A stretch of 64,000 bases of DNA. It comes from Limonium bicolor (Eukaryota > Streptophyta > Magnoliopsida > Caryophyllales > Plumbaginaceae). The translations under genes and the position numbers were made by a program. The notes beneath the pieces were generated by a model. It was not told the origin of the DNA, made no database searches, and saw only the letters and a list, made by a program, of their open reading frames with translations. Below are positions 33,622 to 46,520 of the stretch, piece by piece (the stretch's first letter is position 1; every line of letters starts with the position of its first letter). The stretch covers positions 31,180,337-31,244,336 of the forward strand of contig CM041780.1 of NCBI GenBank assembly GCA_023374045.1, read 5' to 3'.

Positions 33622-35056
33622 TAGAACAAGGCAATTGATCGGTGAAATCAACACTTTCTGTCAAGAGCCGGGAGAAACGTTGTACGACGCGTGGGACAGA
33701 TTCAAAGATATGCTAATGAAATGTTCCCACCATGGTCTTGACGATCAATCCCTCTGCCTGTCATTCTTCAACGGTCTGGATGATGGGAACCGACTACTCG
33801 TCAATTCCTCTGCAGGAGGAAGTTTCATGATGAAATCTCCTAAAGAAGGAATGGATCTTCTTGAAACCATGACGAGCAATACAAGACAGTGGACGCGATC
33901 CAAGGGAAGAACGCCACGAGCAGCAGGCCTACTCCATGTTGAGCCTACAGATCATTTATCGGCTCAGATCTCGTCCCTTGCAAAGATGGTGGAAAAGCTA
34001 ACAACATCACAGAACGAAATTGTAAAGACAATAGCTACCCCACCTACAAGTTCACCACCAGTTCCACCTACAGAAGGATGTGTCATATGCGCCGGTCCTC
34101 ACGAAACCCATCAATGTGAAGGCAAAGGCCAGTACGAGGAAGTACAATTCATAGGAAACCGCCCCGGTAATTCCTACAACAATAACAGTCTGCAAATTGG
34201 CGCCGTTGCCGGGGAAATCACCCGAATTTCTCATGGAAAAATAATGATCAAAACCAAGGAGGGCAGAACAACAATTCCAACACCTATCAGGGGAACAGAC
34301 CCCAACCAAACTCTAATATGGGTTATAGAGCACAAGGTCCCCCTCCAGGTTTCCAACAACAACAACAACAACCATCTTCATCCTCTGTTGATCCAAATGC
34401 AGAACTCAAAGATGATGAAGGGTTTCATGTCCATAACTCAGAACCAGCTTTCTGCACAAGAAGCCTTCAACCAGAAAATCGAAGGTAAATTCAATCAACT
34501 TGCAGAACATCTTGCTCGAAGACCGCCAGGGGCTCTCCCCAGCCAAAATGAACCAAATCCAAGAGAGCAAGCCAAGTGCATCTATGTGAAGGAGCACGAT
34601 GCAGAAAAGACGGAGGTGGCTAAAACAGCTGAAGTTCCAGAACTACACCCTTCCCTCCAAGAATGGGTTGTAGCAATTGAGACTTCCAAAAGGAATGTAG
34701 CTGAACTTGAAAGCACCGCCAAAGTCTATAATAATCGTATTCAATCTGAGAACACCTACCTTGAGCACTTGGTGGCTGGTTATGAAAATGAAAAGCTCGA
34801 CTTCGAAGAAGAAGGAGAAGAGGTTAAGGCAATAACCTTGAGAAGCGGTAAGAAAACCGACGAGATTCACATCCCGCAACGATCAGAAGAATCCAAAGAG
34901 GATAGTGGAGAAAAAGCTGAGGTCCCAGCAGAAAAGACATCTCCAAGCGTCCTCACTATTCCATCAGCTTCAGAAACTCCTTCACAAGACCGCCTATACC
35001 ATTTCCTCGCCGACTCCAGAAGCAGAAATTGGATAATGAATATGGTAAATTTCTAG
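33584..35056 (+). pseudogene. Gag main part of the Athila-like element, with internal primer-site insertion
   Basis: This 490-residue frame covers the gag core (AQKFLAKYYPTSRTRQLIGEI, ETLYDAWDRFKDMLMKCSHHG, LLETMTSN). A zinc-knuckle-like CVICAGPHETHQC (C-x2-C-x3-H-x4-C, residues ~167-179) and a C-terminal coiled region follow. The true frame begins upstream near 33,464. At 34184-34216 an LTR-end/primer-site fragment is inserted. Between it and ~34,400 the original Asn/Gln/Pro-rich gag lies in another frame (FSWKNNDQNQGGQNNN). A compensating shift then restores MKGFMSITQNQ. The frame is lost again near 34,990. Confidence 0.82.
34184..34216 (+). repeat. LTR-end plus tRNA-Asp primer-site fragment inside gag
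   Basis: AACAGTCTGCA is identical to the last 11 bases of the 3' LTR. It is followed by the spacer and the full 18-base primer site (34198-34215), exactly as at the 5' LTR junction. Confidence 0.88.
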
Positions 35057-35850
35057 CAATGCTGAAGCAACTAAACGTCAATATATAGTTCGTAGACCTC
35101 ATTGCCAAAATGCCAAACTATGCCAAATTCCTCAAACACCTCATATCCAACAAAACTAAATTGGCCGAAGTCGGTACGGTACCTCTCAATGTAGCTTGCT
35201 CAGCTACTCTACAAAAACCACTACCATCAAAATGCAATGATCCGGGCAGCTTCACTATTCCAGTCACAATTGGTAGCACCTCGTTTCCATACTCCCTATG
35301 CGATCTGGGTGCCTCCATTAATTTGATGCCCCTCTCCACTTTCAAAAAGCTGGGAATTGGAGAGATGAAAAAGACTAAGATGACCCTACAACTGGCAGAT
35401 GGTTCGGTAACATACCCAAGCGGAGTGGTGGAGGATGTTATCATTAAAGTGGAGCACTTATACTTCCCATGCGATTTTGTCATTCTAGACATCGAAGAGA
35501 ACTCCACTGCACCTCTCATCCTTGGACGACCATTCCTTGCCACAGCCGATGTGCATATTTGGGTAGCCCAGGGGACGATCACCCTCCAAGCTTATAACGA
35601 AAAGCTGGAGTTTGCATCAGGAAGATCTCCAGATAGCAAATCCAAAGATCTCAAGTTCGTGAGGGATAATCAATCATCATCATCCCCACTTCTGTTTATC
35701 ACCCTTCCAGACGGCATGTCTATCACAGAGATACCACCACCAATCCCGGACGAAGAGCGGGATAAGAAAAGAAAACATGCATCCAGGTGGACTCTCAAAA
35801 AAACCATCGAGTCATGCTTTGGATCTCCTCCTCATAACCACCCCCCATGA
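35057..35850 (+). pseudogene. Retropepsin-like aspartic protease of the Athila-like element
   Basis: The reading frame continues the gag polyprotein after a TAG at 35086-35088 and is then open from 35110 (246 residues). It has SLCDLGASINLMPLS (the Athila-type DLGA active site, D65 counted from ATG 35110), TLQLADGSV, GVVEDVIIKV and the flap-distal ILGRPFLATA. It ends RKHASRWTLKK and a natural-looking stop. In autonomous relatives RT, RNase H and integrase would follow; none do here. Protease activity is unverified. Confidence 0.85.
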
Positions 35851-37060
35851 TCGATCTAACGAAAAAGCGTCTAGCTAAAGACGTTAAAGAAGGGCAGCTT
35901 TCCGGGAGGCAACCCGGACGAACTTATCTTTTATATGCTTTTATGCTGTTTTAATTTTCAGTTTCCCTTTAAATTTTATTTTTGCTAACTTTTAACCCCG
36001 TTTATAGTATGGTTGCTTCTAGTGTCTTATGCAGGTGCAATTTTCATGTCTCCACCGCAACCAAGCTACGCTACTTGAGGCTGAAGCTCAAGTGTGGGGA
36101 AGTCCAAAACACGCTAGCAAAAATAAAATCAGGGGAGTACTAGTTTCTTTAATTATGCTTTTATTTAAATAAAATATGCAGAGGAGAGTTTATATGCTTA
36201 AATGAATATTTGTGACCAATGTGTTGTCTCTATTTTATCTACTTACCGAAAAGGCCTTCTGAGGCTTTCCCTTGTTTTTCTGGTGAACAATGAGGACATT
36301 GTTCAAATTAAGTGGGGGGAGTGTGCCCTTTTCGGTGACATTTTATGCTTAAATGCTTAATCTCTCTGCTTATCTTGCGTTTGTTCAAATTCAATATCGC
36401 GGACCCTTTTTATGTGGGTTGTTCTCTTTAGGAATAATATTGTTATGAATTGTGGGATAAATGGTACAAAATGTACAAAAATTTAAAAATTTTGATTACT
36501 TTTGAGGAGCATTTTTATGCGGTGTGACCAAATGATCTGAAATGGTAGGATTTTTATTACTCAGGGGTTCTTTCTGTCTTCTTTCTTAGGGATTGCTAAG
36601 GGGTGCTTCTCTGTCAAAAAGGAAAAAATAAAATAAATAAGGGACTTGTGAGACACCATTGGTAACCAACAAGAAGTTGAGTGTTCTTAAAAACGAAGGC
36701 TTGATGCCTACATATTATCTTCTCATCTCTTATGCAAAAGTGAAACAAATGCATAAATCTATTTTTCCTTTTGTTTTCTCCTCAATGCCCATTCTTGAGA
36801 GAAGTTGGCCATGGTAAAAGTTCTCAAAGTCACCTTAAATCAAGAAGCATTGAAGTACTCCAGATCATACCCCGAAACTCTAATTTTTATTTTTGCCCTG
36901 AGTACACCTATGCCACCAGTAGGTGATGGATCACACTCCTCTAAATGGTTTAAGATCATGTACTATTGACTTCTTTATCCTACCCTTCATAATAATATTT
37001 GTTATTATTGAGCATTCCCTACTTAGGGTACGTAGTTTTGCTTGAGGACAAGCAAAAGAT
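35851..37060 (+). other. Non-coding 3' region of the Athila-like element
   Basis: About 1.2 kb without a credible ORF. It holds a short GGGAGGCAACCCGG dyad near 35,910-35,925 and a PPT-like tract at 36310-36319. Confidence 0.7.
36310..36319 (+). other. Internal PPT-like tract of the Athila-like element
   Basis: AAGTGGGGGG lies in the context TGAGGACA...TTAAGTGGGGGG, echoing TGAGGACA...ATAAGTGTGGGGG at the real PPT 751 bp downstream. Confidence 0.55.
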
Positions 37061-37073
37061 AAGTGTGGGGGTG
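37061..37073 (+). other. 3' polypurine tract of the Athila-like element
   Basis: AAGTGTGGGGGTG directly precedes the 3' LTR start TGATAAG. Confidence 0.88.
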
Positions 37074-38636
37074 TGATAAGTGTCCAAATGAGCATGATTT
37101 ATAGGTGTATTTCATATATAATATTAGCACTTTTCTTGCTCATTTCTCCACTTCGGTTAGTTTTCCTCTAGTTTATTTTTATTGTTTATCTCACAAATTT
37201 ATTGGTTTAACATGAGGAAAACCAAGCTGGGAGTGAAGTAGATTAAGAGACGAACGTATAGGCGCAGACGGCTCAGAAAACGGAGCCGAAACGAACAATC
37301 TAGAGCTAGTAGAAGAAATAAGCTTGACATCGCGATAACACGCGGTCTTCTCACAGGCTACCGCCTCGCGGTCAACATAGAGGCTACCGCCTCTTAACTC
37401 GCGGTCACCACACAGGCTACCGCCTAGCGGACGAGGCATAGGCTACCGCCTCTTAACTCGCGGTCGACACAGAGGCTACCGCCTCTTAACTCGCGGACAA
37501 CACTGAGGCTACCGCCTCGCGGACAACACAGAGGTTACCGCCACTTATTGGGCGGTACCAGCAGGCGGACACCAATAACCGTGACTAATTATCAGTCGCG
37601 ACCAGTATCTTCTTCGCGCCGTCGTCTGCAACTCGCCCGAATCGCCCGCAACTTATCCATCTACTCCGCACGCGTATTCAGTCTGTCCCCTGCGCAATCA
37701 ATGAAGCAATCAATGCTCTTCTTCATCTGCAATCAAATTCGTACGGATCCAAACCTCTATATAAACCCACCACCTTAACTGCATAAACACACCACGCACG
37801 ACGGGAGTCTGAAGAAACCATTCACCACACTCACCCATTCGCTTCCACTTATATTTCCTCCCGTATCACCACATCATTCCACACTCACGCAGTAACAAAA
37901 AATAGAAGAGCAGCAGTGAGAGCGAGAACAGACCAGTTCTTCCTCTGAATTAATGTCAAAATCTATCTGTGTAATCTTCTTATCTCCGTTAATGTCTGAG
38001 TAATTTTCTTTTGTATCCTAGGATGGGGGTTTGATTTCTAATATTACGTAAATTATATATATCACCTGTTTCTCTTATTTTAACTTGTTTTAATTCCTTT
38101 CAACTAATATTGCTAAATGCTTTGCGCGACAAACGACTGCATTTATTTGGTAACTATCAACATATGATTTTGAGATAGTCTAGTTACCACAAAGGAATTA
38201 ATCTTGATATTTACACTCCGGACTGAGCAGGAAAATATTAAGGCTTTTATTAAGAGTTCGTAGCCGACAATTATTAACTCTAATAGGCAATAAATGAAAC
38301 AAGGTTATAAATATGTTTAAGTAATTTAGGAAATTCCCCCGCTATCCTAGGATACATTTTTCCATTCACATCAATTAATTCACCTTTTTACTGTTTTTAT
38401 TATTTCTGTATTAATTTAACAACAAATCAAGCTTGCCTCCGGCTAAACCCCTTTTTACAGTTTTTAAGTAACTACCAAGACTAGGGTAAATTGAACAATC
38501 TCCCTGTGGATATGACACTCGTTATACTACTACGACCGGAATTGTTTGCAGCCTGACGTTTATAATTTGAGTTTTTAATTTCTTTCTTTTATGTAAATTA
38601 CACCTGTTCTAAACCACTCAGAAAGAACAGTCTGCA
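37074..38636 (+). mobile_element. 3' LTR of the Athila-like element
   Basis: The LTR is 1563 bp and near-identical to the 5' LTR. Visible differences are short indels (for example near 37,175, 37,905 and 38,290) and single bases. Confidence 0.92.
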
Positions 38637-40886
38637 ACTTGCTACTCAATACTCCATACTTACTCATACGTACTCGGTACTCAGTACTTACTCATACATA
38701 CTCAATACTCGGTACTCATTACATACTCATACTCACTTCTTACTCAGTACTCATTACTTTGCTCATACTTACGCAATACTCATTACTCATTACCTTGGCC
38801 TCTGGGCCAAGTCATACACAAGACTCGCCACCGGACCTACAATACGAGGGCTATACGCTTAGCTCCTCAAATACTCAAATGTCCGTTTTACCGGACTACT
38901 CAAATTCCCAACACTCTCTCTCACAGTATAATACAATCTCATGGATTAGCCTAGAAGTATCTCTCTCGATAACCTCTGCTAGCTTAGGGAATTACCACCG
39001 TCTAGTATCCTCAGATTTAAGGGTTTCCCCAACATATCGAATACTCTCTCGTTCGGGGCATACTTACATCAGTCGGGTCCTCTCATAATGGGTCGACTAA
39101 TTGCTAAGGGGTTGGAGATCCCTCATCATTCTTTACTACTCTCATGGTTCATGTCTTGCACCAAGATTAATTCCTCTATTAGAGGTTACTTGTATACTTC
39201 CAATACTTATTAGTTGTGGATTATTCATCTCGGTTCTCCTACCGCTATCGGGAGGTTATTACTCCCGTACACTCTCTCACATTCTAGTGAGTTCATTGGG
39301 TTGCGTTATCGTTGGTTGATTCGATAGTTTAGTGCGTTGCTACATTTCCATTAGTTCACGACGTGATTCTTACTACGAGTCACTACACAACAAGACTCAT
39401 CTATGAGTCGTACTACACACTAAAGGAAGCCACACAATCAATCAAGAGGGGTTAGCTCACTCAACATACATCAAGACATACAATGATGGCAATAAACCAT
39501 TTTCATGCTTTAGTCTTGATTAGCCGGCATACAGCATACAAATCAACGTAACTCGGTTAGCATATGGGGCATGAGAAAATCATACCTTTCACCGGAGTTA
39601 GCTTTAACACGTGTGTTCGCTCGTTCCTTGGTTCACACTTGTTCCACTGATAATGTTCCAACATCATTATTAATACTATACTCTTACGATACACAAATAA
39701 TTACTACTCCCGTACTTACCCCGTTATCCCGGTGTACTTAATGTTCTCATACTCTCATCATACTTGGTTATTTTTTTACACTTGTTTTCCTACTCATATA
39801 CTTACTTCCTTACCATTACTACTTCATTAATGGTGTATTACTACATATATATGCATATATGGGCATAGGCATATATATATACATATGATTACTATAATCA
39901 TATAATAAAACATATATTTTTTTTTGACTCGACGGACTTGCGACCGAATTTGCAAGTCCGGTCGCAAGTTCGGTCCATTCCAGAAGCTTTCATTTGCGGA
40001 ATTTTTCTGGCCGACCGAACTTGCAAGTCCGGTCGCAAGTTCGGTCCATTCCAGAAGGTTTCAGACGGAAGAATTTTCTGGTCCGACCGAACTTGCATGT
40101 CCGGTCGCAAGTCTGGTCTATTCCAGAAGGTTTCCCGTCTTTGTAATTCTGGGCTCGACCGAACTTGCAGGTTGGGTCGCAAGTCCGGTCCGGCCCAGTA
40201 CTTCAGTTTCAAAATCTGTTTTCAGTCCTCTCTTTTACCCATTACTTCCCCAATCTTCCTACATGTAATCCCACATGTTTTAGTGCCATTTAGGCTTCCT
40301 AATATACCTCAATCCATCCACCAATCCATTACTAAATCCAACAATCAACTTACACAATTCCCTTACTCCTTTTCCAACACTTGTAACAGTTTTTGTTACA
40401 CTTATGCTACAGATTCTAAAACTCAATTCTCCCATCCAATACTTCCTCAACCAATGCTACTCCTAGCATCCTAAATACCTCTCCTTTCCATGCCAATTCA
40501 TTTCCAAGCCATTACAACATCTATACCCAAGTCCAACATCCATTTTACTAAGTCTTGCACTCTCATTCTTCCTAATTCCTCCAAGGAAATCCAATACCTC
40601 TTGCTACAGATTTTTACCTTCTTATTTCTCATACTACAACCACCATCCCATGGTCATTAAACATCTCCACTATCCCCAACACATACCTTGGTTCTCCCAT
40701 TCACCAAGACATTCTTAATACACAATTCCTACTAAAATTTCACCATAGTTCACCCTAGTTTCCTTACATCCTCAGTGCACATTCTCTCATCAAATTCAAC
40801 CTAAAGCTAGCCACACCCAAAAAGGGTCCTACCAGCACACATACAAAATCTTAATACACCAATACTTCTTTAATCACAATACTAAT
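38637..40886 (-). mobile_element. E2 LTR2, segment 3
   Basis: LTR2 continues from ACTTGCTACTCAATAC (first five bases are the Athila-like target duplication) to CTAAT, where solo LTR G begins. It carries the TACTC tract and a four-unit dyad array at 39928-40196. Confidence 0.88.
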
Positions 40887-43800
40887 TGTAACACCCCATC
40901 CAAAGCCAATCGTGGTTATCGCAAACTGAACCCTTAATCGAATACGTCGCAGCGGAAATAATAAACACCTGGACCTTGCCATGGTCTGATCGTTAGAATA
41001 TACCGGCCTTAACGTTTACAACACTTATCCCAAATACATAACCAACCCAAAACATCACCATCCATAATACCACAACCAACCGAGTACAAATAGCTAAGAC
41101 ATAATCACAACCTTACAACAGTTAAAATATAAACAGACGGGTGCACATGCGCATCCCGTACTCAAAATAAACATCCCATCCTAAGTCTAACCACTCCTAC
41201 TCTCGTAGTGCGTCCTCATGGGTCTCTTACCTACATGTGTAAAAACAGCCCCCAAAGGGGGTCAGCACGAATGCTGGTACACCCTCTCATGGCCCCCAAG
41301 CTAACGGGGCTACGACGACTAATTGTCGATAGCATGGAAATTGATTACATACACAAGCATAATATGAAGTGCAATAACAATAACCACAGATGAACATGTA
41401 TAGTTCACAAACAATGAACGACTCAAGCGTTCCCTTATCAAGTGGGTTAGTAACCCCCTCCTTAGTCCTTATTTCCTTAAACTTAGTTCCTTACCTTATC
41501 TTAATCTTAATCTCAACTTATTCTCAGTTTACAAACCGTTCCTGGAAGGGATTGGTTGTAGCTTAATTCGAACCTGGGATTTAGGTGATCCCACCGCACC
41601 ATCTTAATGCCACCTACTCTGGACGGGAGTCCAGCGTAGCTGAGCCGGCAACCGGCCCTAGGCTACAAGTCCAAAGACAAGTCCTTAAGCGGAGGGCGGA
41701 TCTGATTCAGATACTGTCCCCCTTTTTCCTTAGCATGCATGACCGGAGATCGGTCCCGAGTTTCCTCACTCAAGTTCCAGTTAGTAGAAATCTTAATCAC
41801 CATGTGCTAGCTAAGCCTTAACGGGCATTAACCAACAACCACCAAACTTAACTCTTATTCTTAACTTAGTAAGTACTAAACTTGGTTAGTAACAATCTCA
41901 AGTCTCGCGGGTTAGTGTAAAGATAACACAAACACAACGAGAACAAATATAGCCGGTTGCATGCTTTATCTTGTTTTAGTCATAGCAATTAAACAGATAA
42001 CACACAAGCCGAGGGACAACACCTCGTTTGCAAGCAGGTCACAAGAAAGATTGTACGTTCACCGTCGACGATCGTTTGGTTTTTATCTCCTTCCAAGTCC
42101 CAAGTCACAAAGCCTAAAACATTCATTCAGTTTTAGGTTATTATTCAATCCAACTCATTAGAATTACTTAGCCTTCCTAGACATCAACTTTTACTCATTG
42201 TTTTCACTAAGCCTTATGGTTTTTTTAACTTAACTCCTAAGTGCATCATTTCCTCATTATCTATTACACTTACTCTCCCACTTAATGACCCTTACACCCA
42301 CCAAACATGTCCTTAATAATCTTATAACATCAATACCTAATTATCCTCATCATTTCCCATCCTTAAACAAGTTTTTGGCCAAAACAGTGGCATGTCCGAA
42401 CTTGTGTCCAGACTTCCCAAGTTCGGACGCAAGTCGAGACTCAAAACTGAAAACAGACGCATGTCCGAACATGTGTCCGGACTTCGGAAGTTCGGACATG
42501 GGTCGAGGAAAATTCAAAGTAGAAACAGGTACGTCCGAACTTGTGTCCGGACTTCCCAAGGTCGGACACAAGTCGAGACTCTGAAAATTTTCACGCAACA
42601 GGGCCTGTCCGAACGTCCATGTCCGGACGGATGTTCGGACAAGGCAAAACACTCATTTTCTAAGCCTTCAAACACTTAACCAATTTTCACCAAACTTCTC
42701 CTAAACCCTTATAATGTCTTCTAACTTCATTTGGCACACTTACACCCTCATACAACACCCCACAAAACTCATTTTCTATCTCCTTAAACACTTACTCACT
42801 TCATACCAAAATTCCTACACTTATGATATTTTCTCCTTGGTTTTCTAAGTGGTGTTTCATACCTATGATAACCACTATGCCAATAATGTTCCCTCACTAC
42901 TACAACATCATCTCCAAAGCATCTTTTCTTGCACTTCCCAAGGTTTCCTTAAATTCTAAGCTCTAGTTTCTACCTAAACCACCTAAAAGTTTTATGCTCT
43001 TTTACTTCAAACTTACTAAAGTTTCCTAGCTTCCTTTATCAACATTTACCTAAGTCCTAAATACCCAAGTACATTCTTTTGATTCCTAAATCCTTCATGG
43101 TGATACCTAAGTCATTATAAGTCATTAAAACACCTTAATCTCACCCTTTTTCATCAAGACAACCTCTAGAACTTCCTAGTACTTCCTTAGTCATTAAATC
43201 CCCTTAGAATATCTTAAACACTTAAGTTCTCCTTTAATTTTTGCCATGGGTTCTCTAGTATATAGTACGTCCTAACACTTGGTTCTTCTCCATCAAACAA
43301 CCAATATCACTCAAATTCTCATCACAACACCTTAACACACAATTTACACTAAAACTACACCACATCATCATATAGTGCATACACTTAAATGCTTGGCACT
43401 TAGGCCCTTAAATGACAATAATCTTAACCATCGAATTTCCACATATATTTGCCTTCAACCTGCGAATACACACAACAAGGCTCCCATTGAAATAAAATGC
43501 TTCTTGTAATTCACCTTGATATTCTTAAACTATCTCTTTTCCTCATTTGCTCCTTAGTCACAAGTTCACAACATAGTCATTGTTTCTCCTAGGTCATATA
43601 TAACCCTTTTCTAATGTAACTCTACACTAAACATATTACATATCTAAATCCCATTCCCTTAAACAATAAAACCCCCTTAAGGTAAGTAATTTACCTTGTT
43701 CTTTTACAAGCTTTAAAAGTTTTCTTCCTTAGGTTTTTCCTTGCTCAATCTCGGTCACCAATATATATCTCCTTGCCAATGTTCTAACCAATATCCAATG

Positions 43801-44987
43801 ACTCCAATGAGTACTAGATAATACATTAACCCTAAGGAACAAACCCTACGTTAAAAATGTGCTTTAAGGTATTAAGGTGATTGTTTTACCTTGGTTTCTC
43901 AAGACAAGCTTGGATATGAAGCAAGAAGGACCTCCTCAATCCTTTGAAGAGTAGAAAACAAGCTAGAACAAGGCATAAACATGGAGTCCCATGAGTGCAA
44001 ATTTTCGGACAAGGAATGAAATGATGGAAACCTAGATTTTCTTACACTTTCTTTACCTTAAGAGAATGGAGAAGCCAATGGAGTCTCCAAACTTGAATTT
44101 CCTCCTCTAATGGTGGTTTGACTTGGCACCAAATGAAGCTCTTGAAGTTTTGAAAAGATAGAAAGGAAGAGCTTGAGCTAACTAAGAGATATATGTATTT
44201 AGTTTTGGTTTTGGAGCTAAAATGAGCAAGATGTGTGCAAAACTAGATGGAGCTAGCATGGAGGTTGAGTTTTACGTGAGAGAGAAGAAAGAGAGCAAAG
44301 AAAATCGGTGGAGAAGATGGAGAATGAAGAGGTGAGGAAGAGGTGAGTAAAGTGTGATATTTATGTTAAAAGGTGAATAGTACTTTTGCTTTATAAGTCT
44401 TTATTTTCTTAATAGTCATAAAGGTGGTGACTCACCTTATAAGAAACCGGCCCCCATTAGTAACAAGGGGTACTTAGGTCTTTGTTGACCAAATCTCTCA
44501 CTTATATTGACTTATGTTATAAACTAGCTTAATTAAGTTACTATTCATAAAACAAGGCACATTGTTGTGAAATTTTTGATTTCCCATTGATATAGACTTC
44601 CAAATGTGATACTATATAGTACACATGTTAATTAAAGAGTACTGATGGACACCTAGCCATTCAAAACTCATTTACAAGACAATTTTTCAAAAATGTGCTT
44701 TAAGACTCCTTAAAGCACATTTGTGTTTTAACTTGTTTTCAAGCTTGGTTTTCTTTGGATATTGATTTAAAATGGCCATTAGGATATTACTAAGGTCTTA
44801 GAACAATATTTGGGTACTCTCCCAAGTCTCTCCAAGCTTAGGGCACGTTTTTGCTTAAACTGCTCTTTTGGTGTTTCCTTATATTTTCTTTGATTAGAAA
44901 TGTTTCTTAATGTTTGTAAGGATTAATTTAGCCTCCTTATATCCTAGTTTATCATTTAAACACCATATCTAAGTTTGGGGTATTTCA
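40887..44987 (-). mobile_element. Solo LTR G (4101 bp), relative of the E LTR
   Basis: It begins TGTAACACCCCATCC and ends TTTGGGGTATTTCA, closely matching the E LTR termini, but most of the interior is different sequence. No internal region or primer site accompanies it, and CTAAT (40882-40886) and TTAAT (44988-44992) flank it as a duplication with one mutation. It is therefore a solo LTR left by recombination between the two LTRs of an element. It carries a four-unit dyad array at 42393-42640. The purine-rich stretch at ~44,220-44,350 resembles the equivalent part of the E LTR. No gene. Confidence 0.85.
42393..42640. repeat. Four-unit ~70-bp dyad array in solo LTR G
   Basis: Units begin TGTCCGAACTTGTGTCC or a variant and contain CCCAAGTTCGGAC-type complements, with spacers such as GCAAGTCGAGACTC. 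Confidence 0.85.
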
Positions 44988-46507
44988 TTAATACATCATT
45001 ACTTCCTCCACTAACAATACTAGTACACATACACCATTCATTTGGCTCTAAGGCCTACAAATCCCACATTTGCTCACAAATACTCAAACTTCCACAACTA
45101 CAATACCAATACAATAGTTTAGGTTCTTATTTGTTCACCCATTCCCATTACACTAATGCATTAATTAAGCATTTAGAAGGAGCTCTTACCTTGAGCTTTT
45201 GATTCCTTCATTTCTTTTCCATTTCTCCTCCTCTCTCTTTCTTGTCCAAATCGGTTTTGCGGGGATCGAGTTGCCAAACTCCATTCCCATCACCCAATTA
45301 CACAAAGACAAGTATAATCAATACACTAACCCTTAGATTCATACTAATCCATTGAGATATTCAAAACAAGATTTCTAGGGTTTACCTTTGGAGTGTTTTA
45401 GGAGGGGTTTTAGCCCTTGGTTCAAGAAGGTGTTCTCACCACCATTAGAGGGTTGAAGCAAAGCTCCAAAACAAGAGGAAAAACAAGATAAGAGGGAGAG
45501 ACAAAAATCGGCCACCAAGGAGATGGAAAAGTGGGGTCTTTCATGGAGATTTTTACCTTGTTTGAAAGAGGAGACTCCAAGCTTCACAATGGTGTGCTTT
45601 TCTCTTCAAATGGGGAAAACCCAAGGAGATGAAGTTGCTCATTTTCGGATTTTGAAAAGATAGAAATGTAGAGCTTGAAGAGAGGAGTTCAAATATGTAT
45701 TTTATTTTACATATGGAGCTCAAATGGAGCTAGAGCATGGAGAGAAAGAAGAGAAGCCATGAGAGGTGTTGGAGCTTCTCAAAAATCGCCAGCCCCATGG
45801 AGAGGAGAGAGAAATCGATGGGGGAGGAGAAAGAAGAAGGGAAAGGAGAAATGGGGAAGTGAGGTGAGAGAAAAGGTTAAAGTACCTTTTCTACTTTTTG
45901 CTTTTGACTCTCCTTATTTAATTAGCTAGTTACATGTGTGTGTGAGAGTGAGTTGTTTATACCAGTAAAACCGGCCCCCACTGTTATACTAGCTGGAGCG
46001 TTTTTCGTCTATTACAGAAAACGTACCCGGTTTTGATACTATTCACTAACCGGCCCGTTTTCTGGAATTTTCTCGTTTCTTTATTTTTATTGGTTATTAA
46101 GCTTCTGTAAATGCTTAATATTATTATTTAATGATTTATAATTTTTACGGGTCCGTTTGACCACTTAAAGTCATGTTTTCGGGTTTCCTCGAAAAACGTG
46201 CGCTAAAGCTCTTTTAGCGTTTTAATACATTTCTTGGATCCGTTTTCTTCGGGAATCGTTCCTGTATACTAATTAGGCATGAATAAGCCTTAGGAATCCT
46301 CATAATACTCTAACCGAGGTCTCGTACCTCCTTTGGTTATTTAACGCTCCTTTTAGCGTTTTCCGCTTTCTAAGCGTTTTCCTTTCTAAGCGTTTCCTCA
46401 TTTCTTTTGGATTTATTTTCCTTACCAAAAATTACTTAGGCACTATTAGGCCCTTAAATACTATATTAGAATAATTTAATCACCATATTTAAGTTCGGGG
46501 TATTTCA
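44988..46507 (-). mobile_element. E2 LTR2, segment 4
   Basis: Last part of the middle LTR, from TTAAT/ACATCATTACTT to the terminus GGGGTATTTCA at 46507. Confidence 0.88.
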
Positions 46508-46508
46508 A

Positions 46509-46520
46509 TCTACCCCCCTT
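46509..46520 (-). other. 3' polypurine tract of unit 2
   Basis: On the minus strand this reads AAGGGGGGTAGA, one base before the LTR terminus. Confidence 0.85.

Larger units (their letters stand above)
30982..38636 (+). mobile_element. Athila-like non-autonomous gypsy element (gag-protease only)
   Basis: This is a complete 7655-bp insertion with ACTTG at 30977-30981 and 38637-38641. The LTRs are 1572 and 1563 bp, begin TGATAAGTGTCC and end CTGCA. They differ by a few substitutions and short indels, so the insertion is young compared with E1. The primer site matches tRNA-Asp and a G-rich PPT precedes the 3' LTR. The interior encodes a broken gag and a retropepsin. No reverse transcriptase, RNase H or integrase is seen; 35,851-37,073 is non-coding. 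tRNA-Asp priming and the gag/protease style point to the Athila lineage. Confidence 0.9.
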
